Assembly (NCBI RefSeq): GCF_029277305.1
Contig: NZ_CP119526.1
Origin: Guptibacillus hwajinpoensis
GTDB taxonomy: Bacteria; Bacillota; Bacilli; Bacillales; Guptibacillaceae
DNA length: 64,000 nucleotides
Direction: 5' to 3' (one strand)
Part shown: one piece after another, positions 15,780-24,725 of the stretch
Position numbering within the stretch: position 1 is the first letter of the stretch
How the letters are laid out: each line of letters starts with the position of its first letter
Notes under the pieces: generated by a model
The model's input: the letters and a program-made list of their open reading frames with translations, nothing else
Database searches by the model: none
Told to the model about the DNA's origin: nothing
Made by a program: the position numbers and the translations under genes

Positions 15780-16075
15780 GCTCTTTTGGTAGGCATTGTT
15801 GCTGAAAGAGTGGATTCATTTCCGCTCCAGGATGCTCGCTTTCCGCGGGGCGGGCGGTGAGCCTCCTCGTCGCTAACGCTCCTGCGGGGTCTCACCTGTC
15901 CCGCTAGTCCCGCAGGAGTCGAGCATCCTTCCGCTCCAATTAGCTAAGTATGGTTTCTTATTCAATAATTATTTCAAAAGCAACAATCTTTTAGAAAAGA
16001 GCCTTTTATTAAGAACCGAGCATATTAGAGCGGGAATTAACCACTTTTAAAGCAATAATTCCTAGGAAAGCATCC
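15765..16075. repeat. Family A short element interrupted by a second element (copy A6)
   Basis: GGCTCTTTTTCTTA at 15765-15778 and AGAACC..GAGCGGGAATTAACCACTTT..CCTAGGAAAGCATCC at 16012-16075 together resemble one short family A element. It is split by the long copy A2 and its duplicated 8-mer. The left end would lie inside the thioesterase reading frame. The call rests on alignment by eye to the copies at 7660 and 50689. Confidence 0.5.
15779..16003. mobile_element. MITE-like element, family A, long form (copy A2)
   Basis: The 225-base element has imperfect 25-base inverted termini sharing GGCTCTTTT and ATTGTTGCT, and a GC-rich 99-base core (15830-15928). It is flanked by TTTTCTTA and TTTTATTA, an 8-base duplication with one mismatch. 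It carries no reading frame of its own. It inserted exactly at the stop codon of the thioesterase gene and, with A6, explains the 330-base gap before the next gene. Confidence 0.85.
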
Positions 16076-16083
16076 AATACAAC

Positions 16084-16112
16084 AGAAAAAGATCTGCTAA
16101 CAGCAGATCTTA
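16084..16112 (-). terminator. Terminator of the DUF2524 gene
   Basis: AGATCTGCT and AGCAGATCT form a perfect stem around AAC, with an A-tract on the plus strand that gives a U-tract in the leftward transcript. Confidence 0.85.
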
Positions 16113-16379
16113 AGTATCAAATCCTAATATAAAGTCATTTTGGCAATCCTGAACTTGCTGTTGTGCTCGTGATAACGCATCACGCTGTTCAGGATTCGCA
16201 CTATGAATCATTTTATCAAGCTCTACAGACATACGTTCAAGCAGCTGTTGAGTTTCGGTGTACCCTTTATCTGACACAGCTGGTTGCTGCTTTGTTGCAA
16301 GCTGTAGCTGTTCATCAGCAAATTCTACAAGTTCATGTGCATGTTTTAACATTTCTTCGACTTTACGGTAAGTAGACAT
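16110..16379 (-). CDS. DUF2524-family protein (YtzC-like)
   Basis: An 89-residue coiled-coil-prone protein (VEEMLKHAHELVEFADEQLQ) consistent with the DUF2524/YtzC family of Bacillaceae. It has no signal or membrane segments. AAGGAGTCG lies at a suitable distance before ATG 16379. It is divergent from cvfB. Function unknown. Confidence 0.65.
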   Translation of the reverse strand: MSTYRKVEEMLKHAHELVEFADEQLQLATKQQPAVSDKGYTETQQLLERMSVELDKMIHSANPEQRDALSRAQQQVQDCQNDFILGFDT

Positions 16380-16508
16380 CGTTCACGACTCCTTTTCGAT
16401 TTGTGTCGATGTTAGTATTTACAACATAAAAACTTTTATGATAAATGATAAAAAACAAGCGGATGAAGTGATATACTAAGACGAGTAAAAAGAAAGGCGT
16501 GAATTAAG

Positions 16509-17369
16509 TTGGCAAGTGAATTACTAGCAGGAGAGATTACACAATTACGTGTAGCGCGTATGCAGGAATACGGCTACTTTTTAACGAATGGTTATGAAGA
16601 TGTTATGCTTCACAAAAAAGAAGCTAAAAATAAATATGAAGAAAATGATGAGGTAGAAGTATTTTTGTATCATGATCATCAGGGCAGACTTTCTGCAACA
16701 GAAACAATGCCAACCGTTACACTCGACTCTTTTTCCATTCTTAAAGTGGTAGAGGTCAAGCGCAGTCTTGGTGTCTTCGTAGATATTGGCATCCAAAAGG
16801 ACATGCTTCTTTCAAAAGACGATCTTCCTTACGATTGGGCCTTGTGGCCAGCAATTGGTGATGAGTTGTATTGTGGATTAAAGCTTGATAAAAAGCAGCG
16901 TCTTTTTGCTGATTTAAGTAAATTTGAAGAAATTCAAGAGCTATCCATTGTGGCACCAGCCGAATCAAAAAATACAGAAGTAGAAGGACTTGTCTTCAGA
17001 TTTTTAGAAGATGGTGTGTCGATTCTAACAAGTGAAGGTTATCTTGCTTATCTTCATAAAGATGAGATGAAAGAGCAGGTAAGACTTGGACAGCGACTGA
17101 CAATGAGAATAACTTTTGTTCGAGAAGATGGTCGAGTGAATGTATCGACACGACCGCTTGTCAAAGAAGCAAGAATTGAGGACTCTGACCGCCTTCTAAC
17201 GTATATGAAGGAAAGAGATAATCAAATGCCTTTTACAGATAAGAGTGATCCTGAAGCAATTAAAAAGGAATTTAATATTAGTAAAGCAGCATTTAAGCGA
17301 GCAATGGGTAAGTTGTTAAAGGAAAAGCAAGTGGAACAGAAAGACGGCATGACCTTCATTAAATCATAA
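16509..17369 (+). CDS. cvfB: S1-type RNA-binding protein CvfB
   Basis: A 286-residue protein with three to four S1-like OB domains and a C-terminal winged helix (KEFNISKAAFKRAMGKLLKE). The segment VEVKRSLGVFVDIGIQKDML and the order of domains match the CvfB (YitL) family. The family binds RNA and affects virulence and exoprotein expression in Staphylococcus. The TTG start at 16509 has AAAGGCG upstream. It is monocistronic, with no strong terminator before the next small gene. Confidence 0.9.
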   Translation: MASELLAGEITQLRVARMQEYGYFLTNGYEDVMLHKKEAKNKYEENDEVEVFLYHDHQGRLSATETMPTVTLDSFSILKVVEVKRSLGVFVDIGIQKDMLLSKDDLPYDWALWPAIGDELYCGLKLDKKQRLFADLSKFEEIQELSIVAPAESKNTEVEGLVFRFLEDGVSILTSEGYLAYLHKDEMKEQVRLGQRLTMRITFVREDGRVNVSTRPLVKEARIEDSDRLLTYMKERDNQMPFTDKSDPEAIKKEFNISKAAFKRAMGKLLKEKQVEQKDGMTFIKS

Positions 17370-17450
17370 TATGACTGTTATCTTTTTCTTCGTGTTATCG
17401 GAGCCACCATGTAGATACTATAGGTAAGCTCCTAGAAAGGGGGCAAGTCA

Positions 17451-17708
17451 TTGGACATTACTGACTATGACAAAGCTCTTTATTACACCCACCACTGCGC
17501 TTGTATCGATTTAAGTGTATTGATGATGAAGACTCAAGATGACATTCTTTCCAAGCGAATTGAGACCTTCGTTTACGCGTTTATTCGTGAAACGGAATTC
17601 CTTAAAGTTAAAGAAGCCAGAGATCAGCTTCTTTCGTATATCGATTACGTGTATCGAATGGAGCCAGAAACTGGTGAAGTTGCTGCGATTAATCAGACTT
17701 TAGACTGA
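17451..17708 (+). CDS. Hypothetical protein, 85 aa
   Basis: A TTG start at 17451 with AAAGGGGGC eight bases upstream opens an 85-residue acidic, helical frame (starts MDITDYDKALYYTHHCACID). It ends in a strong terminator, so the gene is likely real. No motif is recognised. Cysteines at 16 and 18 next to paired histidines could bind metal, but this is not supported by anything else. Confidence 0.6.
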   Translation: MDITDYDKALYYTHHCACIDLSVLMMKTQDDILSKRIETFVYAFIRETEFLKVKEARDQLLSYIDYVYRMEPETGEVAAINQTLD

Positions 17709-17734
17709 CCTTTTTTCCTCGGGTTAGTCTTTTT
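17700..17734 (+). terminator. Rho-independent terminator
   Basis: AGACTGACC pairs with GGGTTAGTCT and is followed by TTTTT. Confidence 0.8.
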
Positions 17735-17747
17735 CGTACAATAAAAA

Positions 17748-17775
17748 GGTTAAGATTTGTCGAAAAGGGTATAAT
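17748..17775 (+). promoter_or_regulatory. Promoter of the GH15 gene (sigma-B-like or sigma-A)
   Basis: GGTTAA, a 13-base spacer and GGGTAT resemble the general-stress sigma-B consensus. The overlapping TATAAT (17770-17775) could equally be a sigma-A -10 without a good -35. The choice is open. Confidence 0.4.
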
Positions 17776-17806
17776 CGTAGTAAAAAATAAGGAGCAGGTG
17801 AGGAAT

Positions 17807-18817
17807 ATGAATCAACATAAGCTGCACAGTGTTTTAGAGAGTATGCGGTTACCGAATGGCGCATATGTAGCAAGTACTTCAGATGACTACGATTACGTTT
17901 GGATTAGAGATGTATGTTATGCAGTAATGCCATATTTGAACTCAAAATGTACAAGATACGAAAAAGCCTATCATGCGCTACTTTCATTACTTAGAAAATA
18001 TGAGTGGAAGTTAGATATTCATACAGAACAAAAGCCACAATATCTTCATGAATACATTCACGCAAGATACACGAGAAATCTTGAAGAAATACCGGTTGAG
18101 TGGGGTCATGCGCAAAATGATGCAATTGGGATTATGCTATACGGTATAGGACAGGGGATTCTTAACGGGAAACCAATTCTAAGAGATAAAGTCGATCTTA
18201 GAATCGTTCAAAAGCTTGTTAATTATTTAGAATGTCTTGAGTACTGGGAAAGTCCTGATAACGGGATGTGGGAAGAGAATGTTGAAGTTCATGCATCAAG
18301 TGTTGGAGCATGTGTCGCCGGACTAAAGGCAGTTAAAACACTTGTAGATGTTCCAGAATATATGATTGAAAATGGAGCAAACACTTTGAATAAACTTCTT
18401 CCTTGTGAAAGTGAGACGAAAGAAACCGATTTATCGCTATTATCCTTAATTTATCCTTTAAATGTCGTTACAAGACAACAAGCAATCCAAATTCTAGATC
18501 GTGTGACAGGACGTCTTGAGCGTAAAAGAGGCATTATCCGATATGAAGATGATCAGTATTACAATGAAGGTAGCGAAGCTGAATGGTGTTTCGGGTTTCC
18601 GTGGTTAGGCTTATGTTACGAACAAATAGGAGAACTTGATAAGATGAATGAATACTGGTCTAAGACAATGAGCATTACACCTGAGACTGGGAAAATTCCT
18701 GAATTGTATATTGGAGGAACGGATATTCCTAACAAGAACACGCCCCTTGCCTGGTCGATCTCAATGGCTTACCAACTTCAGGTAAGAATGAATGAAATGC
18801 AAGAAAATGTATCTTAA
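17807..18817 (+). CDS. Glycoside hydrolase family 15-type protein (glucoamylase-like)
   Basis: A 336-residue alpha/alpha-barrel protein with YDYVWIRDVCYAVMPYL near the start, VEWGHAQNDAIGIMLYGIG in the middle and EGSEAEWCFGFPWLGLCYEQ near the end. The glutamates in the last two stretches are good candidates for the GH15 general acid and base. It is shorter than secreted glucoamylases and has no signal peptide, so it is cytosolic. ATG 17807 and GTG 17798 are both plausible. It sits directly upstream of glgBCDA, so a role in glycogen or maltodextrin turnover is likely. Confidence 0.75.
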   Translation: MNQHKLHSVLESMRLPNGAYVASTSDDYDYVWIRDVCYAVMPYLNSKCTRYEKAYHALLSLLRKYEWKLDIHTEQKPQYLHEYIHARYTRNLEEIPVEWGHAQNDAIGIMLYGIGQGILNGKPILRDKVDLRIVQKLVNYLECLEYWESPDNGMWEENVEVHASSVGACVAGLKAVKTLVDVPEYMIENGANTLNKLLPCESETKETDLSLLSLIYPLNVVTRQQAIQILDRVTGRLERKRGIIRYEDDQYYNEGSEAEWCFGFPWLGLCYEQIGELDKMNEYWSKTMSITPETGKIPELYIGGTDIPNKNTPLAWSISMAYQLQVRMNEMQENVS

Positions 18818-18829
18818 GAGTAATTTTGA

Positions 18830-18860
18830 GGTCTGCGCTTTATAGCGCAGGCCTTTTTTT
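18830..18860 (+). terminator. Rho-independent terminator between the GH15 gene and glgB
   Basis: GGTCTGCGCT pairs with AGCGCAGGCC, followed by seven T residues. It separates the GH15 gene from the glg operon, whose promoter must lie in the AT-rich 18861-19000 stretch. Confidence 0.9.
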
Positions 18861-19012
18861 ATGAAAATAATTTCGAAATTTGACGAAAAAACTTTATTCT
18901 TTCGACAAATTATTTTTTAAAAGGAAACAACGCATCGTTTGTCGAATGTGTAAGATGTAAAGGATTTCTAAGGCGGAATCCCTATATCTTATCTAGAGAG
19001 CGAGGTGTCGCA

Positions 19013-20920
19013 ATGACTGTAATGATGCCGACAGATTACGATCGGTATTTATTTCATCAGGGAAATTTATTTCAGGCGTATCGTTCCATGGGCGCGCATT
19101 TAAGGGCTGAGAATGGACGATATGGAGTACGCTTTACAGTCTGGGCTCCTCACGCAGTAGCCGTATCCGTGACAGGGAATTTTAATCATTGGGATCCCAC
19201 TTCTCATCCGATGGCGAAAATTGAAGAATCAGGTCTCTGGTCTTTATTTATCGAAGAGCTAAAGGAAGACGAACTGTATAAGTTCGCAGTCGAAACAAGT
19301 AGTGGAGAGGTTTTAATGAAATCTGATCCATACGCCTTTTTCTCTGAATTAAAGCCAAAAACCGCGTCGATTGTTAAGAAGGTGGACGAATATGATTGGC
19401 AGGATTCAAAATGGATGAACCAGCGACAGAAAACGGAACCGTATCATGGTCCACTGTCTATCTACGAAGTTCATCCTGGTTCTTGGAAAAGGAAAAAAGA
19501 TGGATCGTATTACTCTTACAGTGATTTAACAAATGAATTAATCCCATATGTGAAAGAACACGGCTATACGCATATCGAACTTATGCCAATTATGGAGCAT
19601 CCGTTTGACAGATCGTGGGGCTATCAGCTTACTGGCTACTTTTCGGTCACCAGTCGATTTGGTGAACCACAAGATTTGAAAGCGTTTATTGATCGCTGCC
19701 ACCAAGAAGGTATTGGCGTTATTCTAGACTGGGTTCCAGCTCACTTTTGTAAAGATGCACATGGTCTAGGTCAATTTGATGGTGGTCCTGTTTTTGAACC
19801 TTCAGATCCAGCAAAGGCAGAACGCCAAAATTGGGGTACTTACAATTTTGATTATAGTAAGCCGGAGGTTGTAAGCTTCCTTATCTCAAATGCGGTCTTT
19901 TGGTTTGATTACTATCATATTGATGGGCTCCGTATTGACGCTGTATCGCAAATGTTACTTTATCATCACGATGATGGAAACAGCGTTGATGTAGGAGAAA
20001 ATATAGCTGCGAAGGAATTTTTGCAGAAGTTGAACAAAACGATTTTCGAGAAATTCCCAAATGCCCTAATGATGGCAGAAGAGTCCACAGATTATCCTCT
20101 TGTAAGTGCACCAATTCATGAAGGTGGTCTTGGGTTCAACTATAAGTGGAATATGGGATGGATGAACGACGTTCTCAAATACATGGAAACCCACATGCCT
20201 GATCGGAAGCATCATCATAATTTGTTAACGTTTTCGTTTTTTTACGCGTTCTCTGAGAACTATCTTCTTCCTTTATCACATGATGAAGTTGTTCACGGGA
20301 AGAAGTCGTTACTTAATAAGATGCCGGGCGATTACTGGCAGAAATTTGCCAATCTTCGAACGTTATATGGTTATATGATGGCTCATCCGGGAAAGAAATT
20401 GCTGTTTATGGGTGGGGAATTCGGCCAGTATGATGAATGGAAAGATTTATCTGAACTGGATTGGATGTTATTTGATTATGAAATGCATAAAAAAATGAAC
20501 ACCTACGTGAAAGATTTAAATCATTTCTATTTAGAGTCAAGAGCAATGTGGCGAATTGATCATGAACAAGAAGGGTTCGAATGGATTGATGCGAATGACA
20601 ATACTCAATCCGTGCTTACCTTTATGAGAAAGGGAAAAGCAAAAGGGGATTGCGATATAGCAATAATCAATTTTTCTCCGAATGTTTATTACGATTATCG
20701 AATAGGTGTCCCTTCATCAGGCGCATATATCGAAATGTTTACTAGCGATCAAGAAAAGTATGGTGGATCAGGTCAGCTAAACGCAGAAACGCTTCAGAGC
20801 GAGAAGCAACCTTATCATAATCAACCTAATAGTCTGATGCTAAAAGTTCCACCACTTGGTATTGTGATTCTCGGCAAAAAAAATAAAAGCAACCTTGAAA
20901 GGAGAAGTCGCTATGTCTAA
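19013..20920 (+). CDS. glgB: 1,4-alpha-glucan branching enzyme
   Basis: A 635-residue GH13 enzyme with an N-terminal CBM48 domain (FTVWAPHAVAVSVTGNFNHW) and the catalytic barrel from about 150. The GH13 motifs are DWVPAHF, GLRIDAVSQM (nucleophile D), MMAEESTDYP (acid E) and LPLSHDEVVHGK. It introduces alpha-1,6 branches into glycogen. It begins the operon behind GAGCGAGGTG and overlaps glgC by eight bases. The length is normal for the family. Confidence 0.96.
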   Translation: MTVMMPTDYDRYLFHQGNLFQAYRSMGAHLRAENGRYGVRFTVWAPHAVAVSVTGNFNHWDPTSHPMAKIEESGLWSLFIEELKEDELYKFAVETSSGEVLMKSDPYAFFSELKPKTASIVKKVDEYDWQDSKWMNQRQKTEPYHGPLSIYEVHPGSWKRKKDGSYYSYSDLTNELIPYVKEHGYTHIELMPIMEHPFDRSWGYQLTGYFSVTSRFGEPQDLKAFIDRCHQEGIGVILDWVPAHFCKDAHGLGQFDGGPVFEPSDPAKAERQNWGTYNFDYSKPEVVSFLISNAVFWFDYYHIDGLRIDAVSQMLLYHHDDGNSVDVGENIAAKEFLQKLNKTIFEKFPNALMMAEESTDYPLVSAPIHEGGLGFNYKWNMGWMNDVLKYMETHMPDRKHHHNLLTFSFFYAFSENYLLPLSHDEVVHGKKSLLNKMPGDYWQKFANLRTLYGYMMAHPGKKLLFMGGEFGQYDEWKDLSELDWMLFDYEMHKKMNTYVKDLNHFYLESRAMWRIDHEQEGFEWIDANDNTQSVLTFMRKGKAKGDCDIAIINFSPNVYYDYRIGVPSSGAYIEMFTSDQEKYGGSGQLNAETLQSEKQPYHNQPNSLMLKVPPLGIVILGKKNKSNLERRSRYV

Positions 20921-22052
20921 AAAACGCTGTGTCGCCATGCTACTTGCAGGAGGACAGGGAACACGATTAGGAAAGTTGACCACACGTTTAGCAAAACCAG
21001 CTGTACCATTCGGAGGAAAATACCGCATTATTGATTTTACACTTAGTAATTGCAGTAATTCTGGTATTGATACGGTTGGGGTTCTAACACAGTATCAGCC
21101 TTACATACTCAATTCTTATATTGGGATTGGGAGTTCGTGGGATTTAGATCGTAAAAATGGCGGTGTATCAGTGCTACCTCCTTACCTGGGTCAAAAAGGT
21201 GGAGAGTGGTATAGAGGAACAGCTAATGCTATTTACCAAAATATGTATTACATTAAACAATATGATCCCGAATATGTACTCGTTATTTCAGGTGATCACA
21301 TTTATAAAATGGATTATTCTGAAATGCTTGATTACCACGAGGAACGCGGTGCTGACGCGACGATCGCTGTGTTAGAAGTTCCATGGCATGAGGCTAGTCG
21401 ATTTGGCATTATGAACACAGATGATGAAGATCGAATTGTTGAGTTTCAAGAGAAGCCAGCTGAACCTAAAACAAATCTTGCATCAATGGGAATTTATATT
21501 TTCAACTGGAAAGCTCTTGAGAAATACTTAACAGAAGATGAACAAAATCCAGAATCCTCGAATGACTTCGGTAAGGATATCATCCCTGCCATGATTGAGG
21601 ATCAAAAAAATGTCTTCGCCTATTCCTTTGATGGATATTGGAAAGACGTTGGAACATTACAAAGTTTGTGGGAAGCGAATATGGATTTGTTAGATGATGA
21701 TCCATCTCTAGTTCTAAACGATCCTGCTTGGAAGATTTATTCTGTTAATCCTAACCAGCCACCACAATACATTGCGCCACAGGCAAAGGTAACGCGTTCC
21801 CTAGTAAACGAGGGTTGCGTTGTCTACGGTGATGTTTACCGATCTGTCCTATTTTACGGTGTTCATGTAGGGCTTGGTAGTACAATTAAAAATTCAATCA
21901 TTATGCCAAATGTAAAAATCGGTGCGAATGTTACGATCGAAAATGCAATAGTTGAAAGTGGTACAGTTGTAGAAGATGGTATGACGCTTGGATCCAATGA
22001 TGGTTCCATTTCATTAATTGCAGATGGCGAAATTGTTTCGGTACCAAAATAG
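20913..22052 (+). CDS. glgC: Glucose-1-phosphate adenylyltransferase, catalytic subunit
   Basis: A 379-residue nucleotidyltransferase that makes ADP-glucose. The N-terminal AMLLAGGQGTRLGKLT is the nucleotide-binding signature and VISGDHIYKMDY the metal site. FQEKPAEPK and the C-terminal left-handed beta-helix repeats are present. ATG 20913 has GAAAGGAGAAG upstream and overlaps the glgB end; the longer frame from 20895 is not needed. It pairs with GlgD from the next gene. Confidence 0.96.
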   Translation: MSKKRCVAMLLAGGQGTRLGKLTTRLAKPAVPFGGKYRIIDFTLSNCSNSGIDTVGVLTQYQPYILNSYIGIGSSWDLDRKNGGVSVLPPYLGQKGGEWYRGTANAIYQNMYYIKQYDPEYVLVISGDHIYKMDYSEMLDYHEERGADATIAVLEVPWHEASRFGIMNTDDEDRIVEFQEKPAEPKTNLASMGIYIFNWKALEKYLTEDEQNPESSNDFGKDIIPAMIEDQKNVFAYSFDGYWKDVGTLQSLWEANMDLLDDDPSLVLNDPAWKIYSVNPNQPPQYIAPQAKVTRSLVNEGCVVYGDVYRSVLFYGVHVGLGSTIKNSIIMPNVKIGANVTIENAIVESGTVVEDGMTLGSNDGSISLIADGEIVSVPK

Positions 22053-22069
22053 GATAGGAGGATGAATCG

Positions 22070-23176
22070 ATGAAAAAAGTAGTAGGAGTAATTAATTTAG
22101 TCGACGAAAAAAACAACTTGAGTGAGTTAACAAATCATCGGAGCTTTGCCTCTGTTCCTTTTGCGGGTCGTTATCGCCTAATTGATTTTTCGTTATCGAA
22201 TATGACAAACGCAGGTATTAATACCGTAGCGGTGTTTACCCGTGAAAAATATCGTTCCCTTTTTGATCACTTAGGTTCAGGAAGAGAATGGGATCTAGAT
22301 CGTCACAGAGGAGGTCTGTTCTTTCAACCGCCTGCTGACCATGAGCGAAAAAGCGAAGGAGATATTAGTTCATTTTACGAAAACCTTTCCTACTTTAAAA
22401 GAAGTCTTTCTGATTATGTACTAGTGACAAATGGCCAGCTTGTGTGGAACGTAGACTTTGATCAAGTCATTGAAGAGCATGAAGCTCAAAATGCAGATAT
22501 TACGGTCGTGTATAAGCCGTGTGATGATCCTTATACAAGCGGTAAAAATTATAATGTTCTTTACACAAATGACGATGAGCGTGTTGATCGTTTGAATCTT
22601 GATGTTGAGGCATTGCCAGGAGATAACGTATATTTAAATACTTTTTTAATGAAATCATCCCTCCTTATCTCTCTTGTTGAAGATAGTGTAGGTTCAGGTA
22701 AATACGATACAATCAATGAAGCTATCGCAGGTAGTCTAGATCGTTACCATGTTCATGCGTATCATTTTGGTGGATATGTTACTTTCATTGATAGCATTGA
22801 AAGTTACTATCGCTACAGCATGGAGATGCTAGATCCAAATGTTACACAGGAGCTTTTCTACAATAAAGGACCAATCTACACTAAGGTTAAACATGAGTCG
22901 CCTGCCAAGTATCTCGAAAGCTCAAATGTTTCAAATTCCCTTGTTGCAAACGGATGTAAAATTTCAGGGACTGTCGAAAATAGCATTTTGTTCAGAGGTA
23001 TAAGAGTTGGTAAAGGGGCAGTTATTCGTAATAGTATTATCATGCAAAAATGTGAGATTGGTGAAGGTGCGATCATTGAGAACGTTATTTTAGATAAAGA
23101 TGTTTCTGTTTCACCTGGTGAGACAGTTAGATCTGAAGATGAGCCACGTGTAGTTGCCAAATCCACTGTTATATAG
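22070..23176 (+). CDS. glgD: ADP-glucose pyrophosphorylase regulatory subunit
   Basis: A 368-residue GlgC paralogue. The catalytic start motif is degenerate: where GlgC has AGGQGTRL, this protein has VDEKNNLSEL, and SGDHIYKMDY is replaced by TNGQLVWNVDF. It keeps the fold and the C-terminal beta-helix. Loss of catalytic residues with retention of fold is the mark of GlgD. It starts 17 bases after glgC and ends 15 bases before glgA. Confidence 0.93.
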   Translation: MKKVVGVINLVDEKNNLSELTNHRSFASVPFAGRYRLIDFSLSNMTNAGINTVAVFTREKYRSLFDHLGSGREWDLDRHRGGLFFQPPADHERKSEGDISSFYENLSYFKRSLSDYVLVTNGQLVWNVDFDQVIEEHEAQNADITVVYKPCDDPYTSGKNYNVLYTNDDERVDRLNLDVEALPGDNVYLNTFLMKSSLLISLVEDSVGSGKYDTINEAIAGSLDRYHVHAYHFGGYVTFIDSIESYYRYSMEMLDPNVTQELFYNKGPIYTKVKHESPAKYLESSNVSNSLVANGCKISGTVENSILFRGIRVGKGAVIRNSIIMQKCEIGEGAIIENVILDKDVSVSPGETVRSEDEPRVVAKSTVI

Positions 23177-23191
23177 TAGGAGGAACATGTA

Positions 23192-24625
23192 ATGAATGTT
23201 TTATTTGCAGCGTCTGAGGGCCACCCGTTTATTAAAACTGGGGGCCTTGGGGATGTGATAGGAGCCCTACCAAAAGCTCTTAAAAACCAAGGTGTAAACG
23301 TTTCAGTTATCTTACCTAAATATGAAGATATGAACGAGACTTTTAAAAGTCAACTTAAGCTTAAGGATACGATTACAGTATCTGTAGGATGGCGACATAA
23401 GTACTGTGGCATAGAAATGCTTAAGTACGACGGAATCACGTATTACTTTGTTGATAATGAGTATTATTTTAAGCGGAGTGGAAGCTACGGGTACGCCGAT
23501 GATGGTGAACGGTTCTCCTTCTTCTGTAAAGCAGTTCTAGAGGCTATTCCATATCTAGAGGAGCAACCTGATATTCTTCATTGTCATGATTGGCAAACAG
23601 GTATGATTCCGGTATTGAAGAAAGCACATTACCGTAATCATCCAACATACGAGTCGATTAAGGTTGTCTATACTATTCATAATTTGCGTTACCAAGGCAT
23701 TTTTCCGAAATCAATTTTACATGACCTTCTCGATTTAAGTGAGCTTCATTTTAACAATGAGGGTGTTGAGTTTCACGGTAATGTCAGCTTTATGAAGGGT
23801 GGCCTAGTGTATTCAGATTACATTTCAACTGTAAGTCCTTCTTATGCTGATGAAATTAAATTGCCTTATTTTGGAGAGTATCTCGATGGCATCATGCGTA
23901 AAAGGGAACAAGATTTTGTTGGGATCATAAATGGCATTGACACAGAACTTTACAATCCTAAAACAGATCAGTCGCTTCCTTTTAGATACCAGAGCACGAA
24001 CCAGCTATTGAAGGAGAAAAACAAAACAGACTTGCAAAAAAAGGTTGGATTGCAAGTTGGTGAAGGTATCCCTGTTTTGTCAATGATTACACGTTTAGTT
24101 GAACAAAAAGGGATTGATCTATTCTTCCGCGTTCTTCCAGAGATTATGGAAGAGAATGTGCAAGTTGTTGTGCTTGGTACTGGCGAAGAACAGTACGAGC
24201 ATATGCTGCGTGAAGCCGAGGCACGTTATCCAGGAAGATTTTCAGCTCATATTTATTTCGATGATGGCTTTGCCCGTCAATTATATGCTGCATCTGATCT
24301 CTTTCTAATGCCTTCGCAGTTTGAACCGTGCGGACTTAGTCAGCTTATTGCACTTCGATATGGAAGTTTACCAGTCGTTCGTGAAACAGGTGGATTAAAG
24401 GATACCGTTATTCCTTTCAACAAGTACACGGGTGAAGGTCATGGTTTCAGCTTCGCAAATTACAATGCGCATGAGATGCTAGATACGATCAAGCTTGCTC
24501 TCAATCTTTACCACCATGATGAAAAAACATGGCATAAGTTAGTTGCGAGAGCGATGCAACTTGACTATTCGTGGGAAGCGTCTTCTGAAAAATATCTTGA
24601 TTTGTATGAAAATCTATTAAAATAA
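23192..24625 (+). CDS. glgA: Glycogen synthase (ADP-glucose)
   Basis: A 477-residue GT5 enzyme. The ADP-glucose binding motif KTGGLGDV is near the N-terminus (residues 15-23). The C-terminal FEPCGLSQLIALRYGSLPVVRETGGLKDTV block supplies the catalytic glutamates. TAGGAGGAAC precedes ATG 23192. It is the last gene of the operon and is closed by a strong terminator. glgP, which often follows in Bacillus, is absent here. Confidence 0.96.
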   Translation: MNVLFAASEGHPFIKTGGLGDVIGALPKALKNQGVNVSVILPKYEDMNETFKSQLKLKDTITVSVGWRHKYCGIEMLKYDGITYYFVDNEYYFKRSGSYGYADDGERFSFFCKAVLEAIPYLEEQPDILHCHDWQTGMIPVLKKAHYRNHPTYESIKVVYTIHNLRYQGIFPKSILHDLLDLSELHFNNEGVEFHGNVSFMKGGLVYSDYISTVSPSYADEIKLPYFGEYLDGIMRKREQDFVGIINGIDTELYNPKTDQSLPFRYQSTNQLLKEKNKTDLQKKVGLQVGEGIPVLSMITRLVEQKGIDLFFRVLPEIMEENVQVVVLGTGEEQYEHMLREAEARYPGRFSAHIYFDDGFARQLYAASDLFLMPSQFEPCGLSQLIALRYGSLPVVRETGGLKDTVIPFNKYTGEGHGFSFANYNAHEMLDTIKLALNLYHHDEKTWHKLVARAMQLDYSWEASSEKYLDLYENLLK

Positions 24626-24641
24626 ATATAGATTTGTCCGA

Positions 24642-24678
24642 TAAAAAAAGCAGGAGATTAATTCTCCTGCTTTTTTTT
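24642..24678 (+). terminator. Terminator of the glg operon
   Basis: AAAAAGCAGGAGA pairs with TCTCCTGCTTTTT and is followed by more T residues. Confidence 0.93.
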
Positions 24679-24725
24679 GATAATTTAAGGATTAAACTAT
24701 AGTATAGGTAAGGAGAAGATAATGA

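Noticed and set aside
18861..19012. Looked for a riboswitch or T-box ahead of glgB
   Set aside because: Only an AT-rich leader and a small GGATT/AATCC hairpin are visible; no conserved riboswitch core or specifier/antiterminator elements.
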